Below, piece after piece: positions 28,946 to 37,463 of a stretch of 64,000 bases of DNA. Location: NCBI RefSeq assembly GCF_029285175.1, contig NZ_JABEDH010000002.1, positions 124,001 to 188,000 on the forward strand, given 5' to 3'. The position numbers were made by a program, and so were the translations under genes. The notes below the pieces were generated by a model, which made no database searches, had not been told where the DNA came from, and saw only the letters and a program-made list of their open reading frames with translations. Position 1 is the stretch's first letter. Each line of letters begins with the position of its first letter. This stretch comes from Sulfitobacter sp. M05 (GTDB lineage Bacteria; Pseudomonadota; Alphaproteobacteria; Rhodobacterales; Rhodobacteraceae).

Positions 28946-30487
28946 ATGAAACCCATCCGTCTCATGTCTGGCTTTTTCACCGTTGGCGTCTGGACCTTGC
29001 TCAGCCGTGTGCTGGGTTTCCTGCGCGAGGCCCTGCTGATTGCATTGATTGGCCCCGGTCCAGTGATGGACGCTTTTGTCGCCGCCTTCCGCTTGCCGAA
29101 CATGTTCCGCCGGTTCTTTGCAGAGGGTGCGTTCAACGCCGCCTTTGTCCCGATGTTTTCCAAGAAACTGGAGGGCGATGAGGACGCGCAGAGCTTTGCC
29201 CAAGAAGCTTTCAACGGGTTGGGGTTTGCAGTTCTGATCCTTGTCGGGTTGGCCATGGTATTCATGCCCGCCTTTGTCTGGCTCACCGCCGAGGGATTCG
29301 CCGGCGACGAACGTTTTGACATGACCGTCGGCTTTGGCCGTGTGGTGTTTCCCTATATCCTATGCATGTCACTGGCGGCCCTGTTTTCCGGCATCCTGAA
29401 CGCCACAGGCCGGTTTGCCGTTGCCGCCGCCGCACCTGTGTTGCTGAATATCCTGTTGGTTGGGGCAATGACACTCGGGGCGCTGACCGGCGGGCCGGTT
29501 ATCACATGGCTGATCTGGGCGGTTCCCATTGCAGGGGTGGCACAATTGGCGCTGACATGGCGCGCGGCAGCCGCAGCCGGATTTGCCCTGCGCCCGTCAC
29601 GCCCGCGCTGGTCACCGGATATGAAAGCGATGGTGGTCATCGCCCTGCCCGCAGCCCTTGCGTCTGGTGTCATGCAGATCAATCTGGTCGTGGGGCAAGT
29701 TGTTGCCAGCCAGTATGACAAGGCCGTGTCATGGTTGTTTGCTGCCGACCGGCTCTATCAATTGCCGTTGGGTGTGGTTGGCATTGCGGTTGGCATTGTC
29801 CTGCTGCCCGATCTGTCACGCCGTTTGCGTGCCGGCGATGACGCAGGTGCCCGCATCGCCCTCAGCCGCGCGGGGGAAATCGCGCTGGCGCTCACGATCC
29901 CCTCGGCCATCGCCCTGATGGTGGTGCCCCAGACGTTGGTATCGGTGCTGTTTGAACGCGGCGCTTCCGATGTCGATGATACAGCGGCCATTGCCACAGC
30001 CGTGGCGGTCTACGGGCTGGGCTTGCCCGCCTTTGTCTTACAAAAAGTGCTGCAACCTATCTATTTCGCCCGCGGTGATACCCGTCGCCCCTTCCATTTT
30101 GCGCTTGTCTCCATGGTGGTGAATATTGCGCTCGCGGTGGGGCTTGCCCCGTTTATCGGCTGGATCGCCCCGGCCATAGCCACCACTTTCGCGGGCTGGG
30201 CCATGGTGGTTTGCCTCTTCATCGGTGCGCGCAAATACGGCGAAGCGGCGCGATTTGACGACCGGTTCCGCAAACGCATCTGGCGGATCGTCGCTGCCTC
30301 GCTGGTGATGGGGGTGGCCTTGATTCTGGGCAATTCCCTGTTGGAAGCCCTGTTAAACACCCCGTGGTGGCGCGGTCTGGGGCTGGCCTTGCTGATTGGC
30401 ATCGGTGCGGTCAGTTACTTTGGTGTGGGCCAGTTGTTCGGGGCCTTCCGGTTGGCCGAGTTCAAAGCGGCGATGCGGCGCGGTTAA
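28946..30487 (+). CDS. murJ: lipid II flippase MurJ
   Basis: A 513-residue MATE/MOP-family protein with about fourteen membrane helices that flips lipid II across the inner membrane. The N-terminal segment DAFVAAFRLPNMFRRFFAEGAFNAAFVPMF is diagnostic, and charged central-cavity residues are retained there. It follows glnD by 99 bases on the same strand. Its final 4 bases overlap the convergent rhomboid-like gene. Confidence 0.97.
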   Translation: MKPIRLMSGFFTVGVWTLLSRVLGFLREALLIALIGPGPVMDAFVAAFRLPNMFRRFFAEGAFNAAFVPMFSKKLEGDEDAQSFAQEAFNGLGFAVLILVGLAMVFMPAFVWLTAEGFAGDERFDMTVGFGRVVFPYILCMSLAALFSGILNATGRFAVAAAAPVLLNILLVGAMTLGALTGGPVITWLIWAVPIAGVAQLALTWRAAAAAGFALRPSRPRWSPDMKAMVVIALPAALASGVMQINLVVGQVVASQYDKAVSWLFAADRLYQLPLGVVGIAVGIVLLPDLSRRLRAGDDAGARIALSRAGEIALALTIPSAIALMVVPQTLVSVLFERGASDVDDTAAIATAVAVYGLGLPAFVLQKVLQPIYFARGDTRRPFHFALVSMVVNIALAVGLAPFIGWIAPAIATTFAGWAMVVCLFIGARKYGEAARFDDRFRKRIWRIVAASLVMGVALILGNSLLEALLNTPWWRGLGLALLIGIGAVSYFGVGQLFGAFRLAEFKAAMRRG

Positions 30488-31170
30488 CGCCGCCGCATCC
30501 GGTTCACGATCCGCGCCCATTCCCCCGGAGCCATGACAAAGCACAAACCAAAGCCCAGAAAGAACCCGATCAGCTCTGCCACCCACTGGGTTCCGACTTC
30601 AAAAAACACCCCCCAAAACAGCTGAATGCCCATCAGAAAGGCAATCAGTGTGAAAGCGCGGTATTGCTGCGCACCGGTGCCAGCCAACTGCCGCCACATC
30701 ACAAAAGAATAGCCACCAATCAGCCCGTAAACGCTGGGGTAGGCCCCGACCAACCAAGTAGGATCATCCAGCAACAGCGCATAAAACGCGGCACCGCCGG
30801 CACCGGCCAGCACAAAAATCACCGCAAAGGTCAGCGGCCCCATGGCTTCGGCCACCATCTTGCCCAATGCCAAAAGCAGGACCATGGCAAATAAACTATG
30901 TGTAAATCCCAGATGGATAAACGGATAGGTAAAGGCGCGGATGGCCTCAGGCAGTGGCCACTGCCCATTTGCCACCATCCAATCAAAAATCTGGCCCGAA
31001 AATCCGTAATCGCGGATCAGGCCCAGCCGCCAGCCCACCGCCCCCGGTCCACCAATGATGCCCGCCTCCCCCAGCGACAGGCCCGCCTCGATGCCGGCAA
31101 GCGCCAGAAACGTCAGGGTGACGATAGGCGGCAGGGGATTTACCGGTGGCTGGAATTCAGGATCTTGCAT
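30484..31170 (-). CDS. rhomboid-fold membrane protein lacking catalytic residues
   Basis: A 228-residue, six-helix membrane protein of the rhomboid superfamily, but apparently not a protease. The nucleophile motif G-x-S-G reads G-A-Y144-P145. The TM6 catalytic His of AHLGG reads AE199LIG. The oxyanion Asn after the H-x4-H pair (HLGFTHSLFA) is Ala. The fold landmarks (H86, H91, G-x3-G of TM6) remain, so alignment is straightforward. I infer an iRhom- or Derlin-like noncatalytic role. Start ATG 31170 follows AAGGAG; an upstream in-frame ATG at 31212 is less likely. Confidence 0.8.
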   Translation of the reverse strand: MQDPEFQPPVNPLPPIVTLTFLALAGIEAGLSLGEAGIIGGPGAVGWRLGLIRDYGFSGQIFDWMVANGQWPLPEAIRAFTYPFIHLGFTHSLFAMVLLLALGKMVAEAMGPLTFAVIFVLAGAGGAAFYALLLDDPTWLVGAYPSVYGLIGGYSFVMWRQLAGTGAQQYRAFTLIAFLMGIQLFWGVFFEVGTQWVAELIGFFLGFGLCFVMAPGEWARIVNRMRRR

Positions 31171-31507
31171 GGCCGCTCCTTGACGCGATGAAGGTCCGGC
31201 ATCGAACCCCAATAATATATCTCACCGATATGTCAGACTTTACCGCTGACAAGCAGCATCAGTGCCGGAATAGTGTTTCTATTTCAAGCAGATGTGACGC
31301 AAACCAACTCCAAAACCCGGCGACGACAAGACCTGCGCGCCCTATGTTGCGACACCGCTTGCCGCCCACCGCCACAGAATCTCTATGGACGTTAGGGCGC
31401 AAACCGCTGATATATCGTGAAATAAGCGCTAACGGCACGAAATAGGGGCGCCCGCCCCCAAAGTTACGCCGCCGGCATCCGTTCATACACGCCTTCGAGG
31501 TCCGCAT
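31171..31507. other. 337-base intergenic region
   Basis: This separates the divergent rhomboid-like and trpS genes. I see no plausible small gene. It is relatively A+T-rich near 31208-31222 (ATAATATATC) and 31410-31445, where promoters for the two divergent genes are likely. There is a short GC-rich palindrome (GGGGC-GCCC-GCCCC, 31445-31458) just before the trpS leader. Confidence 0.5.
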
Positions 31508-32539
31508 ATGCCCGACACCCCCACAAATACCACGTTCACCCCCCGCGTTTTCTCTGGCATCCAACCGTCTGGCGGTCTGACGCTGGGCAACTATCTGGGT
31601 GCGATCAAACGGTTCGTGTCGATGCAGGACGAAGATTACGAAACAGTTTATTGCATGGTCGATCTACATGCGATCACCGCCAAATTCCTTGATCCCAAGA
31701 CGCTGGCCCATAATACCCGCGAATTAGCGGCAGGATTTATCGCGGCGGGTATTGATCCGGCCAAGTCAATCCTGATCAACCAGTCACAGGTCCCGGAACA
31801 CGCGCAACTGGCGTGGATTTTCAACTGCGTGGCGCGAATGGGATGGATGGGGCGCATGACCCAGTGGAAGGATAAGGCCGGCAAGAATGCCGAAGCGGCC
31901 TCCCTGGGATTGTTCGCCTATCCGGCGCTGATGGCTGCTGACATCCTGATCTACCACGCAACCCATGTGCCGGTTGGCGACGATCAGAAACAACACCTTG
32001 AGCTGACACGCGACATCGCGGCCAAGTTCAACCATGACTACGGCGTTGATTTCTTTCCCATTACCGAACCGGTGATCGAAGGCGCAGCCACCCGTGTGAT
32101 GTCGCTGCGCGATGGATCTAAAAAGATGTCCAAGTCTGACCCATCCGATGCCAGCCGTATTAACATGACCGATGACGCGGATGCGATTGCCAAGAAAATC
32201 CGCAAGGCCAAGACCGATCCCGATGCCCTGCCCTCCGAGGTGGAAGGGCTGGAAGGACGCCCGGATGCCCGTAATCTGGTGAACATCTATGCCGCCCTAA
32301 GCGAACAATCCGTCGAGCAGGTTCTGAGCGAAGTCGGCGGGCAGCAGTTCGGCACGTTCAAGCCTGCTCTGGCCGAGCTTGCGGTTTCCAAACTGGCACC
32401 GATCTCGACCGAGATGGCGCGATTGATGGCAGAACCTGACGAGATTGACCGCATTCTAAAGAAAGGGTCGGAACAGGCACGGGAAATCACGGCACCCATT
32501 TTGAAAAAAACCTATGAAATTGTCGGCATGGTTGGCTAA
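31508..32539 (+). CDS. trpS: tryptophanyl-tRNA synthetase
   Basis: A 343-residue class I synthetase charging tRNA-Trp. The HIGH-equivalent [10 protein letters not shown] is at residues 20-29, and KMSKS is near 206. DLHAIT and the [23 protein letters not shown] tract bind Trp and ATP. The length is standard. ATG 31508 follows GAGG. It ends 12 bases before a stem-loop with a T-tract. Confidence 0.97.
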   Translation: MPDTPTNTTFTPRVFSGIQPSGGLTLGNYLGAIKRFVSMQDEDYETVYCMVDLHAITAKFLDPKTLAHNTRELAAGFIAAGIDPAKSILINQSQVPEHAQLAWIFNCVARMGWMGRMTQWKDKAGKNAEAASLGLFAYPALMAADILIYHATHVPVGDDQKQHLELTRDIAAKFNHDYGVDFFPITEPVIEGAATRVMSLRDGSKKMSKSDPSDASRINMTDDADAIAKKIRKAKTDPDALPSEVEGLEGRPDARNLVNIYAALSEQSVEQVLSEVGGQQFGTFKPALAELAVSKLAPISTEMARLMAEPDEIDRILKKGSEQAREITAPILKKTYEIVGMVG

Positions 32540-32551
32540 GCCCGTAAAATA

Positions 32552-32584
32552 AGTGGCCCCTCAAGCGGGGGTTGCTCATCTTTT
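32552..32584 (+). terminator. rho-independent terminator of trpS
   Basis: AGTGGCCCC (32552-32560) pairs with GGGGTTGCT (32568-32576) in a 9-bp stem containing three G-U pairs, followed by CATCTTTT (32577-32584). The position directly after trpS and the T-tract support it. Confidence 0.6.
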
Positions 32585-32664
32585 GGCACAGCTCATTTTC
32601 ACCGGAGAGGTTGAAACAGGTCGCGCGACCCCACAGATTCTGATCAACAAAAAGGAACACCACA

Positions 32665-33771
32665 ATGGCCACCGGATTTTTCTGGGATGAACGCTGTTTC
32701 TGGCACGGCGGCGGGAACTATGCCTTTACCATCCCCTTTGGTGGCTTGGTGCAACCCTTGGCCGCCGGTGGTATTCCTGAAAACCCCGAAACCAAACGCC
32801 GCCTGAAAAACCTGATGGACGTGACCGGCCTGACGGCGGAACTTGCCGCGCAAAGCGCCCCGAACGCGACCCGCGAAATGCTGGAACGGGTGCATCCGGC
32901 CTCCTACCTTGATGCGTTCAAAGCTGCGTCTGACGCTGGTGGCGGCGAAATGGGCCCGAATGTGCCCTTCGCGCGTGGCGGTTTTGAACTGGCAACCCTG
33001 TCGGCAGGGCTTGCCGTGGCGGCGGTGGATGCGGTGGCCAGTGGCACGCTTGAAAACGCCTATGCCCTCAGCCGCCCGCCGGGTCATCATTGTGAACCGG
33101 AAACGCCAATGGGGTTCTGTCTGCTGGCCAATATCGCCATCGCCATCGAGGCGGCCAAGGCCAAAGGGCTGGCGCGGCGTGTTGCCGTCCTTGACTGGGA
33201 TGTGCATCACGGCAACGGCACCGAAACCATTTATTATGACCGTGACGACGTTCTAACCATTTCCTTGCATCAGGAAGGTAACTATCCCCTGACCAGCGGC
33301 GATCTGGCCGACCGTGGCACCGCAGATGGTACAGGGTTTAACATCAACCTGCCGATGCACGCAGGGTCTGGCCATACCGCATACCTGCACGCCCTGGACC
33401 GCGTCGTTATTCCCGCACTTGAAGCCTACAAGCCCGACCTCATTATTGTCGCCTGTGGCTACGATGCCGCGATCATCGACCCGCTGGCACGGATGCAGGC
33501 CACGGCCGAAACCTTTGGTGCAATGACCCACAAAATCAAGGAAACCGCCGAACGCCTGTGTGAAGGCAAGCTGGTGCTTGTCCACGAGGGTGGCTATTCC
33601 GAGGTCTACGTGCCCTTCTGCGGCCACGCGACCATTGCCAACCTGTCAGGCAGTAGCATTGATGCCCCTGACCCCTTGGCCGTCGCATTGAACAACCGCC
33701 AGCCTTCGCCAGCTTTTGATCGTTTCCTTCGTCAGTCGATTGATGACATGGCGCAAAAACTGGACCTTTGA
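32665..33771 (+). CDS. histone-deacetylase-family amidohydrolase
   Basis: A 368-residue zinc-dependent deacetylase-fold enzyme, class II type, resembling bacterial HDAH and acetylpolyamine amidohydrolases. RPPGHHCEPETPMGFC near residue 137 contains the catalytic His pair. DWDVHHGNGTETIYY near 177 contributes zinc ligands, with the further Asp and Tyr downstream (LVHEGGYSEVYVPF). The substrate may be acetylated polyamines or other N-acyl amines. AAGGA precedes ATG 32665. It is followed after 3 bases by the nitroreductase gene. Confidence 0.92.
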   Translation: MATGFFWDERCFWHGGGNYAFTIPFGGLVQPLAAGGIPENPETKRRLKNLMDVTGLTAELAAQSAPNATREMLERVHPASYLDAFKAASDAGGGEMGPNVPFARGGFELATLSAGLAVAAVDAVASGTLENAYALSRPPGHHCEPETPMGFCLLANIAIAIEAAKAKGLARRVAVLDWDVHHGNGTETIYYDRDDVLTISLHQEGNYPLTSGDLADRGTADGTGFNINLPMHAGSGHTAYLHALDRVVIPALEAYKPDLIIVACGYDAAIIDPLARMQATAETFGAMTHKIKETAERLCEGKLVLVHEGGYSEVYVPFCGHATIANLSGSSIDAPDPLAVALNNRQPSPAFDRFLRQSIDDMAQKLDL

Positions 33772-33774
33772 CAT

Positions 33775-34353
33775 ATGCCTGAGCAAAACTCCGAAGCCCT
33801 GAACTTTCTACAGACGCGGCGTTCGCGTCCAGCCAAGACCCTTACCACGCCAGTCCCTGACCGTGACGCGCTTGCCCCGCTGTTGATCGCTGCGGCCCGC
33901 ACCCCCGATCACGGCAAGCTGGAGCCGTGGCGGTTTATCGTTGTCGAAAAGCCCGCGATGGCGCGGCTGGCCGAGACTGCAGAAGAACGCGGCACCGCCC
34001 TTGGTCTGGACCCTGAACAAATCACCAAAGGCCGCAACCAATTCGATCAGGGCAATCTGGCTGTTGTCGTTGTCGAAGTGCAAAAACCATCTGCCAAAAT
34101 TCCCGCAATCGAACAGACATATTCCGCCGGGGCCGTTTGCCTTGCGCTGCTTAATGCCGCCCTTGCTGCGGGCTGGGGCGCGAACTGGCTGAGCGGCTGG
34201 CCGTCGCATGATCGTGGTTTTCTGACCGAAGCCTTTGATCTTGGGGATCACGAACGTATTGCCGGTCTGATTCACATCGGCACCGAAACCTCTGCGCCAC
34301 CGGACCGCCCGCGCCCGGATATCGCGCAGATCACCACATGGATGCCTGCATGA
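33775..34353 (+). CDS. nitroreductase family protein
   Basis: A 192-residue FMN-dependent nitroreductase of the YdjA-like small type. The N-terminal FMN motif RRSRPAKTL, AARTPDHGKLEPWRF and the C-terminal GLIHIGTE segment fit. The physiological substrate is unknown. It lies between the HDAC-like gene (3-base gap) and the EI24 gene (ATGA overlap), so the three are one operon. Confidence 0.9.
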   Translation: MPEQNSEALNFLQTRRSRPAKTLTTPVPDRDALAPLLIAAARTPDHGKLEPWRFIVVEKPAMARLAETAEERGTALGLDPEQITKGRNQFDQGNLAVVVVEVQKPSAKIPAIEQTYSAGAVCLALLNAALAAGWGANWLSGWPSHDRGFLTEAFDLGDHERIAGLIHIGTETSAPPDRPRPDIAQITTWMPA

Positions 34354-35072
34354 TCTTTCGTTCATTCCTGTTGGCCATGGGGCAGTTGTCAGACCCGCGC
34401 TTTCGCCGCGTGTTTTTCATTGGTATCGCGCTGGCCCTTGCCCTGCTGATCGGGTTCACCGCCGCGTTTACAGGGCTGATTAACTGGGTGACCCCAGAAG
34501 AGGTCTGGTTGCCGATCTTGGGAGAGGTACGCTGGATCAGTGATCTGGTCTCCTGGGGGTCGGCATTTTTGCTGATGTTCCTGTCGGTTTTCCTGATGAT
34601 CCCCGTCGCCTCGGCCATCACGTCGATGTTTCTGGATGATGTCGCAGAAGCCGTCGAGGACGAGCACTACCCTGGACTGCCCGCCCCGACAAAAGTGCCA
34701 TTCGGCGACGCCCTGCGCGATACGATCAACTTTCTGGGTCTACTGGTCGGGGTGAACATATTGGCCATTGTCCTGTATGTTCTTTTTGCCCCGGCGGCCC
34801 TATTCATATTCTGGGGCGTCAACGGGTTCCTGCTGGGCCGCGAGTATTTCACCATGGTGGCAATCCGCCGGGTTGGCCGCGTCGCAGCAAAGAAGCTGCG
34901 CCGCCGTTTCGCAGGCACCATTTGGTTAGCGGGCGTATTTATGGCGATGCCGCTTTCAGTGCCGCTGTTGAACTTGATTATTCCAATTCTGGGTGCAGCG
35001 ACATTTACCCATCTATTTCACGGCCTGACCAATCCCCGACCCGAAACAGGCTCTCTACATCATCCACAGTGA
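34350..35072 (+). CDS. EI24/CysZ-like membrane protein
   Basis: A 240-residue inner-membrane protein with four clear membrane spans and re-entrant-like hydrophobic stretches, matching the EI24 domain family that includes the sulfate permease CysZ. Sulfate transport is not established for this branch. Start ATG 34350 overlaps the nitroreductase stop (ATGA), better than the in-frame ATG at 34338. Its last 68 bases overlap the convergent DUF1467 gene. Confidence 0.85.
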   Translation: MIFRSFLLAMGQLSDPRFRRVFFIGIALALALLIGFTAAFTGLINWVTPEEVWLPILGEVRWISDLVSWGSAFLLMFLSVFLMIPVASAITSMFLDDVAEAVEDEHYPGLPAPTKVPFGDALRDTINFLGLLVGVNILAIVLYVLFAPAALFIFWGVNGFLLGREYFTMVAIRRVGRVAAKKLRRRFAGTIWLAGVFMAMPLSVPLLNLIIPILGAATFTHLFHGLTNPRPETGSLHHPQ

Positions 35073-35298
35073 TCCAGCCGGACAGGATGATCGTCGCCAC
35101 GATCCCCCAAAGCACCAGCGCCACAAGTGTGGTCCAGAACGCCTTTTTGCCCAGATGGTGGTGCTCGGGAGATCCCGCATGAGTGCCCGGCACGATATTG
35201 CTCAGATCACCCTGCGTTTGCACACGGATGGGCAGCGCAATCAGAAACACCATCGACCAAATCACTGCAAACAGAACCAATCCCGATACAATACCCAT
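35005..35298 (-). CDS. DUF1467 family membrane protein
   Basis: A 97-residue protein with two membrane segments (residues ~5-25 and ~53-75) and the conserved cytosolic-facing stretch GTHAGSPEHHHLGKKAFWTT. This is the DUF1467 signature common in alphaproteobacteria, function unknown. It is 3 bases downstream of the methylmalonyl-CoA epimerase gene and probably cotranscribed with it, a pairing I recall in other Rhodobacterales. Confidence 0.88.
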   Translation of the reverse strand: MGIVSGLVLFAVIWSMVFLIALPIRVQTQGDLSNIVPGTHAGSPEHHHLGKKAFWTTLVALVLWGIVATIILSGWITVDDVESLFRVGDWSGREIDG

Positions 35299-35301
35299 GG
35301 T

Positions 35302-35706
35302 TTACACCTGCTCCAGTTCGACAAGCGCACCGTTGAAGTCCTTCGGGTGCAGGAACAACACAGGCTTGCCATGCGCCCCGATTTTGGGTTCGCCAGTGCC
35401 CAGAACACGCGCCCCGGTAGATTTCAGATGGTCACGCGCCGCGATGATGTCATCAACTTCGTAACAGATGTGGTGAATGCCGCCTGAAGGGTTCTTTTCA
35501 AGGAACCCGTTAATCGGGCTGTCGTCGCCAAGTGGATACAACAGTTCGATTTTCGTGTTGGGCAGTTCGATGAAAATGACTGTAACGCCATGATCCGGCT
35601 CATCTTGCGCAGGCCCGACATTGGCCCCCAAGGCGTTGCGGTATTGGTCCGCTGCGGCTTCGAGATCAGGCACAGCGATGGCCACATGGTTCAGACGTCC
35701 GATCAT
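35302..35706 (-). CDS. mce: methylmalonyl-CoA epimerase
   Basis: A 134-residue VOC-fold enzyme interconverting (2R)- and (2S)-methylmalonyl-CoA, in propionyl-CoA assimilation and the ethylmalonyl-CoA pathway. Metal ligands appear as LNHVAIAV, the Glu in TKIELLYPL, GGIHHICYEV and the final ALVELEQV. The length is exact for the family. It is first of a two-gene unit with DUF1467. Confidence 0.95.
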   Translation of the reverse strand: MIGRLNHVAIAVPDLEAAADQYRNALGANVGPAQDEPDHGVTVIFIELPNTKIELLYPLGDDSPINGFLEKNPSGGIHHICYEVDDIIAARDHLKSTGARVLGTGEPKIGAHGKPVLFLHPKDFNGALVELEQV

Positions 35707-35835
35707 CTTCTCTTCCTTCAGTTTAGCACAGTAGCGGCGTTTATGGCCGCATGAACACTGAAGAGCAATGCGTCATGTTAACCCGCTGTTAGTGACCAAT
35801 GGGTAACCATGAAACAAGTTCAGCTGGAGGCTATC

Positions 35836-36555
35836 ATGGACACAATAAACCCGTTTGCCGCAAATATACCGGTGCCAACCTCGGCCCGCCCCCTTTTGGG
35901 ATTAACGGTGTTGGTCGTCGAGGACAGCCGTTTTGCCTGCGAGGCGTTGCGCCTTTTGTGCCTGCAATCGGGCGCACGGATCAGACGCGCCGATTGCCTG
36001 CGCTCTGCGCGCCGCCACTTTCGGGTCTATCGGCCATCGGTTGTATTGATCGATCTAGGCCTGCCGGATGGCAATGGCAGCGACCTGATTGCCGAACTAC
36101 ACGAGGCCGTGCCGCGGGTGGATGGCATTCTGGCGATTTCCGGTGATCCCCAGCTTGCGGAGGCCGCCCTTGCTGCAGGGGCCGACGGATTTATGGAAAA
36201 ACCCATCTTGTCCATCGGCGGGTTTCAGGAAAAGATTTTGGGGCTGTTGCCGCCTGAACGACGCCCGAAAGGGCCGCGACAGGTGGACAATACCGATGTT
36301 GCGCCGGACCGGCTGGCCTATCAGGACGACATGGCCCATATCGCGGATGTTCTGGATGAAGGTCTGGACGATCACACGCTGGACTACATTGCCCAGTTTT
36401 TAAGTGGTCTGGCACGATCTGCCGATGATCCGGTTTTGGAGAATGCGGCAAGGGCCTTGGCCCGCAAGCGCGCTATGGGCAAAACCGCAGCCTCCGAAAC
36501 CGCACAGATTGCCGGCATTATTCAAACCCGTCTGGCCGAAAAGCTGGCCATCTGA
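35836..36555 (+). CDS. response regulator with unrecognised C-terminal region
   Basis: A 239-residue protein. Residues ~22-140 form a CheY-like receiver (LTVLVVEDSRFACEALRLL; phospho-acceptor Asp in VVLIDLGLPDGNG; Lys in GFMEKPI). The C-terminal ~100 residues are helical, without a DNA-binding or enzymatic domain I recognise. No kinase gene is adjacent. ATG 35836 is chosen because GGAGG precedes it; an in-frame ATG at 35809 lacks such a site. Confidence 0.85.
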   Translation: MDTINPFAANIPVPTSARPLLGLTVLVVEDSRFACEALRLLCLQSGARIRRADCLRSARRHFRVYRPSVVLIDLGLPDGNGSDLIAELHEAVPRVDGILAISGDPQLAEAALAAGADGFMEKPILSIGGFQEKILGLLPPERRPKGPRQVDNTDVAPDRLAYQDDMAHIADVLDEGLDDHTLDYIAQFLSGLARSADDPVLENAARALARKRAMGKTAASETAQIAGIIQTRLAEKLAI

Positions 36556-36564
36556 ACGCCATCA

Positions 36565-37290
36565 CTAAAGTGTCGGATCGCCGGCAACCCGTACCAAACG
36601 CGTCAAGTCACCCAGCCGCTCCTGCTGTTGGCCGTTCTCGTCAAAATTCGCGGGTGCCAGCCATGCTTCAAAGGCTTCCTTCAACGCTGGCCATTCCCTG
36701 TCTATGACGGCAAACCATGCGGTATCACGGTTACGCCCCTTGACCACATCAGCCTGACGAAACACCCCTTCAAAGCTGAAGCCCAGCCGCTGTGCTGCCC
36801 TGCGCGACGGCGCATTCAGCGCGTTGCATTTCCACTCATACCGGCGGTACCCAGCGTCAAAGGCCCATTTCATCATTAGAAACATCGCCTCGGTCGCCGC
36901 GCGGCTGCGCTGCAACGCCGGCGCATAGCTGATATAGCCCACCTCGATCGACCCCGCTTGCGGAGCGATGCGCAGATAGCTGGCAACCCCTTCCCACTGA
37001 CCGCTTTCAAGATTGCGAATGGCATAAAACAACGGATCGGACGATCCTTCGTGATCGCGAACCCAACGGTGATACTGCGCGGCAGAGGAGAACGGACCAT
37101 TTGGCATATAGTCCCAGACATCATCATGCCCCGCAAACTCGCGATACAATAGCGCAGCATGGGCCTCGGCGGACAGCGGGGCAAGTTCAACATATCGACC
37201 GGCAAGCACGTCACCCACGGGTGCATCGGGCGCTGTCCAGTCGGAAACCGGCGCGCCAAAGGGGCGGGAGTGTGACGTTTCAGTATTCAT
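36565..37290 (-). CDS. GNAT family N-acetyltransferase, RimJ/RimL type
   Basis: A 241-residue acetyltransferase. The acceptor domain begins with GRYVELAPLS. The acetyl-CoA region is EVGYISYAPALQRSRAATEAMFLMM with the Q/R-x-x-x-A/G loop, and NAPSRRAAQRLGFSFEG is the canonical RimJ-like C-terminal motif. The substrate may be a protein N terminus or a small molecule. It converges on the response regulator with a 9-base gap. Confidence 0.9.
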   Translation of the reverse strand: MNTETSHSRPFGAPVSDWTAPDAPVGDVLAGRYVELAPLSAEAHAALLYREFAGHDDVWDYMPNGPFSSAAQYHRWVRDHEGSSDPLFYAIRNLESGQWEGVASYLRIAPQAGSIEVGYISYAPALQRSRAATEAMFLMMKWAFDAGYRRYEWKCNALNAPSRRAAQRLGFSFEGVFRQADVVKGRNRDTAWFAVIDREWPALKEAFEAWLAPANFDENGQQQERLGDLTRLVRVAGDPTL

Positions 37291-37361
37291 AACTGCACGT
37301 TAGGCGGAACATCGCCGCAGGCCAAGTCCCCAATCGCGCCGGCCACCACGCTTTGGCCACT

Positions 37362-37463
37362 AAAGCCTCCCGCCTTTAACCTGAGCCATGATCTATCGCT
37401 TTTCGCGTTCGACCAAGGGAAGAGGCCGCGAACAAACGATTCATGTTTAAGGCGGGACGCTCT
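37362..37463. repeat. dispersed repeat, full copy with inverted ends
   Basis: Left end AAAGCCTCCCGCCTTTAAC (37362-37380) and right end (37445-37463) are reverse complements at 16 of 19 positions, bounding ~100 bases. The left end matches 513-531, and the right end matches 12262-12276. The element fills the gap between the GNAT and DUF1501 genes and ends at the DUF1501 stop codon. Confidence 0.7.
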
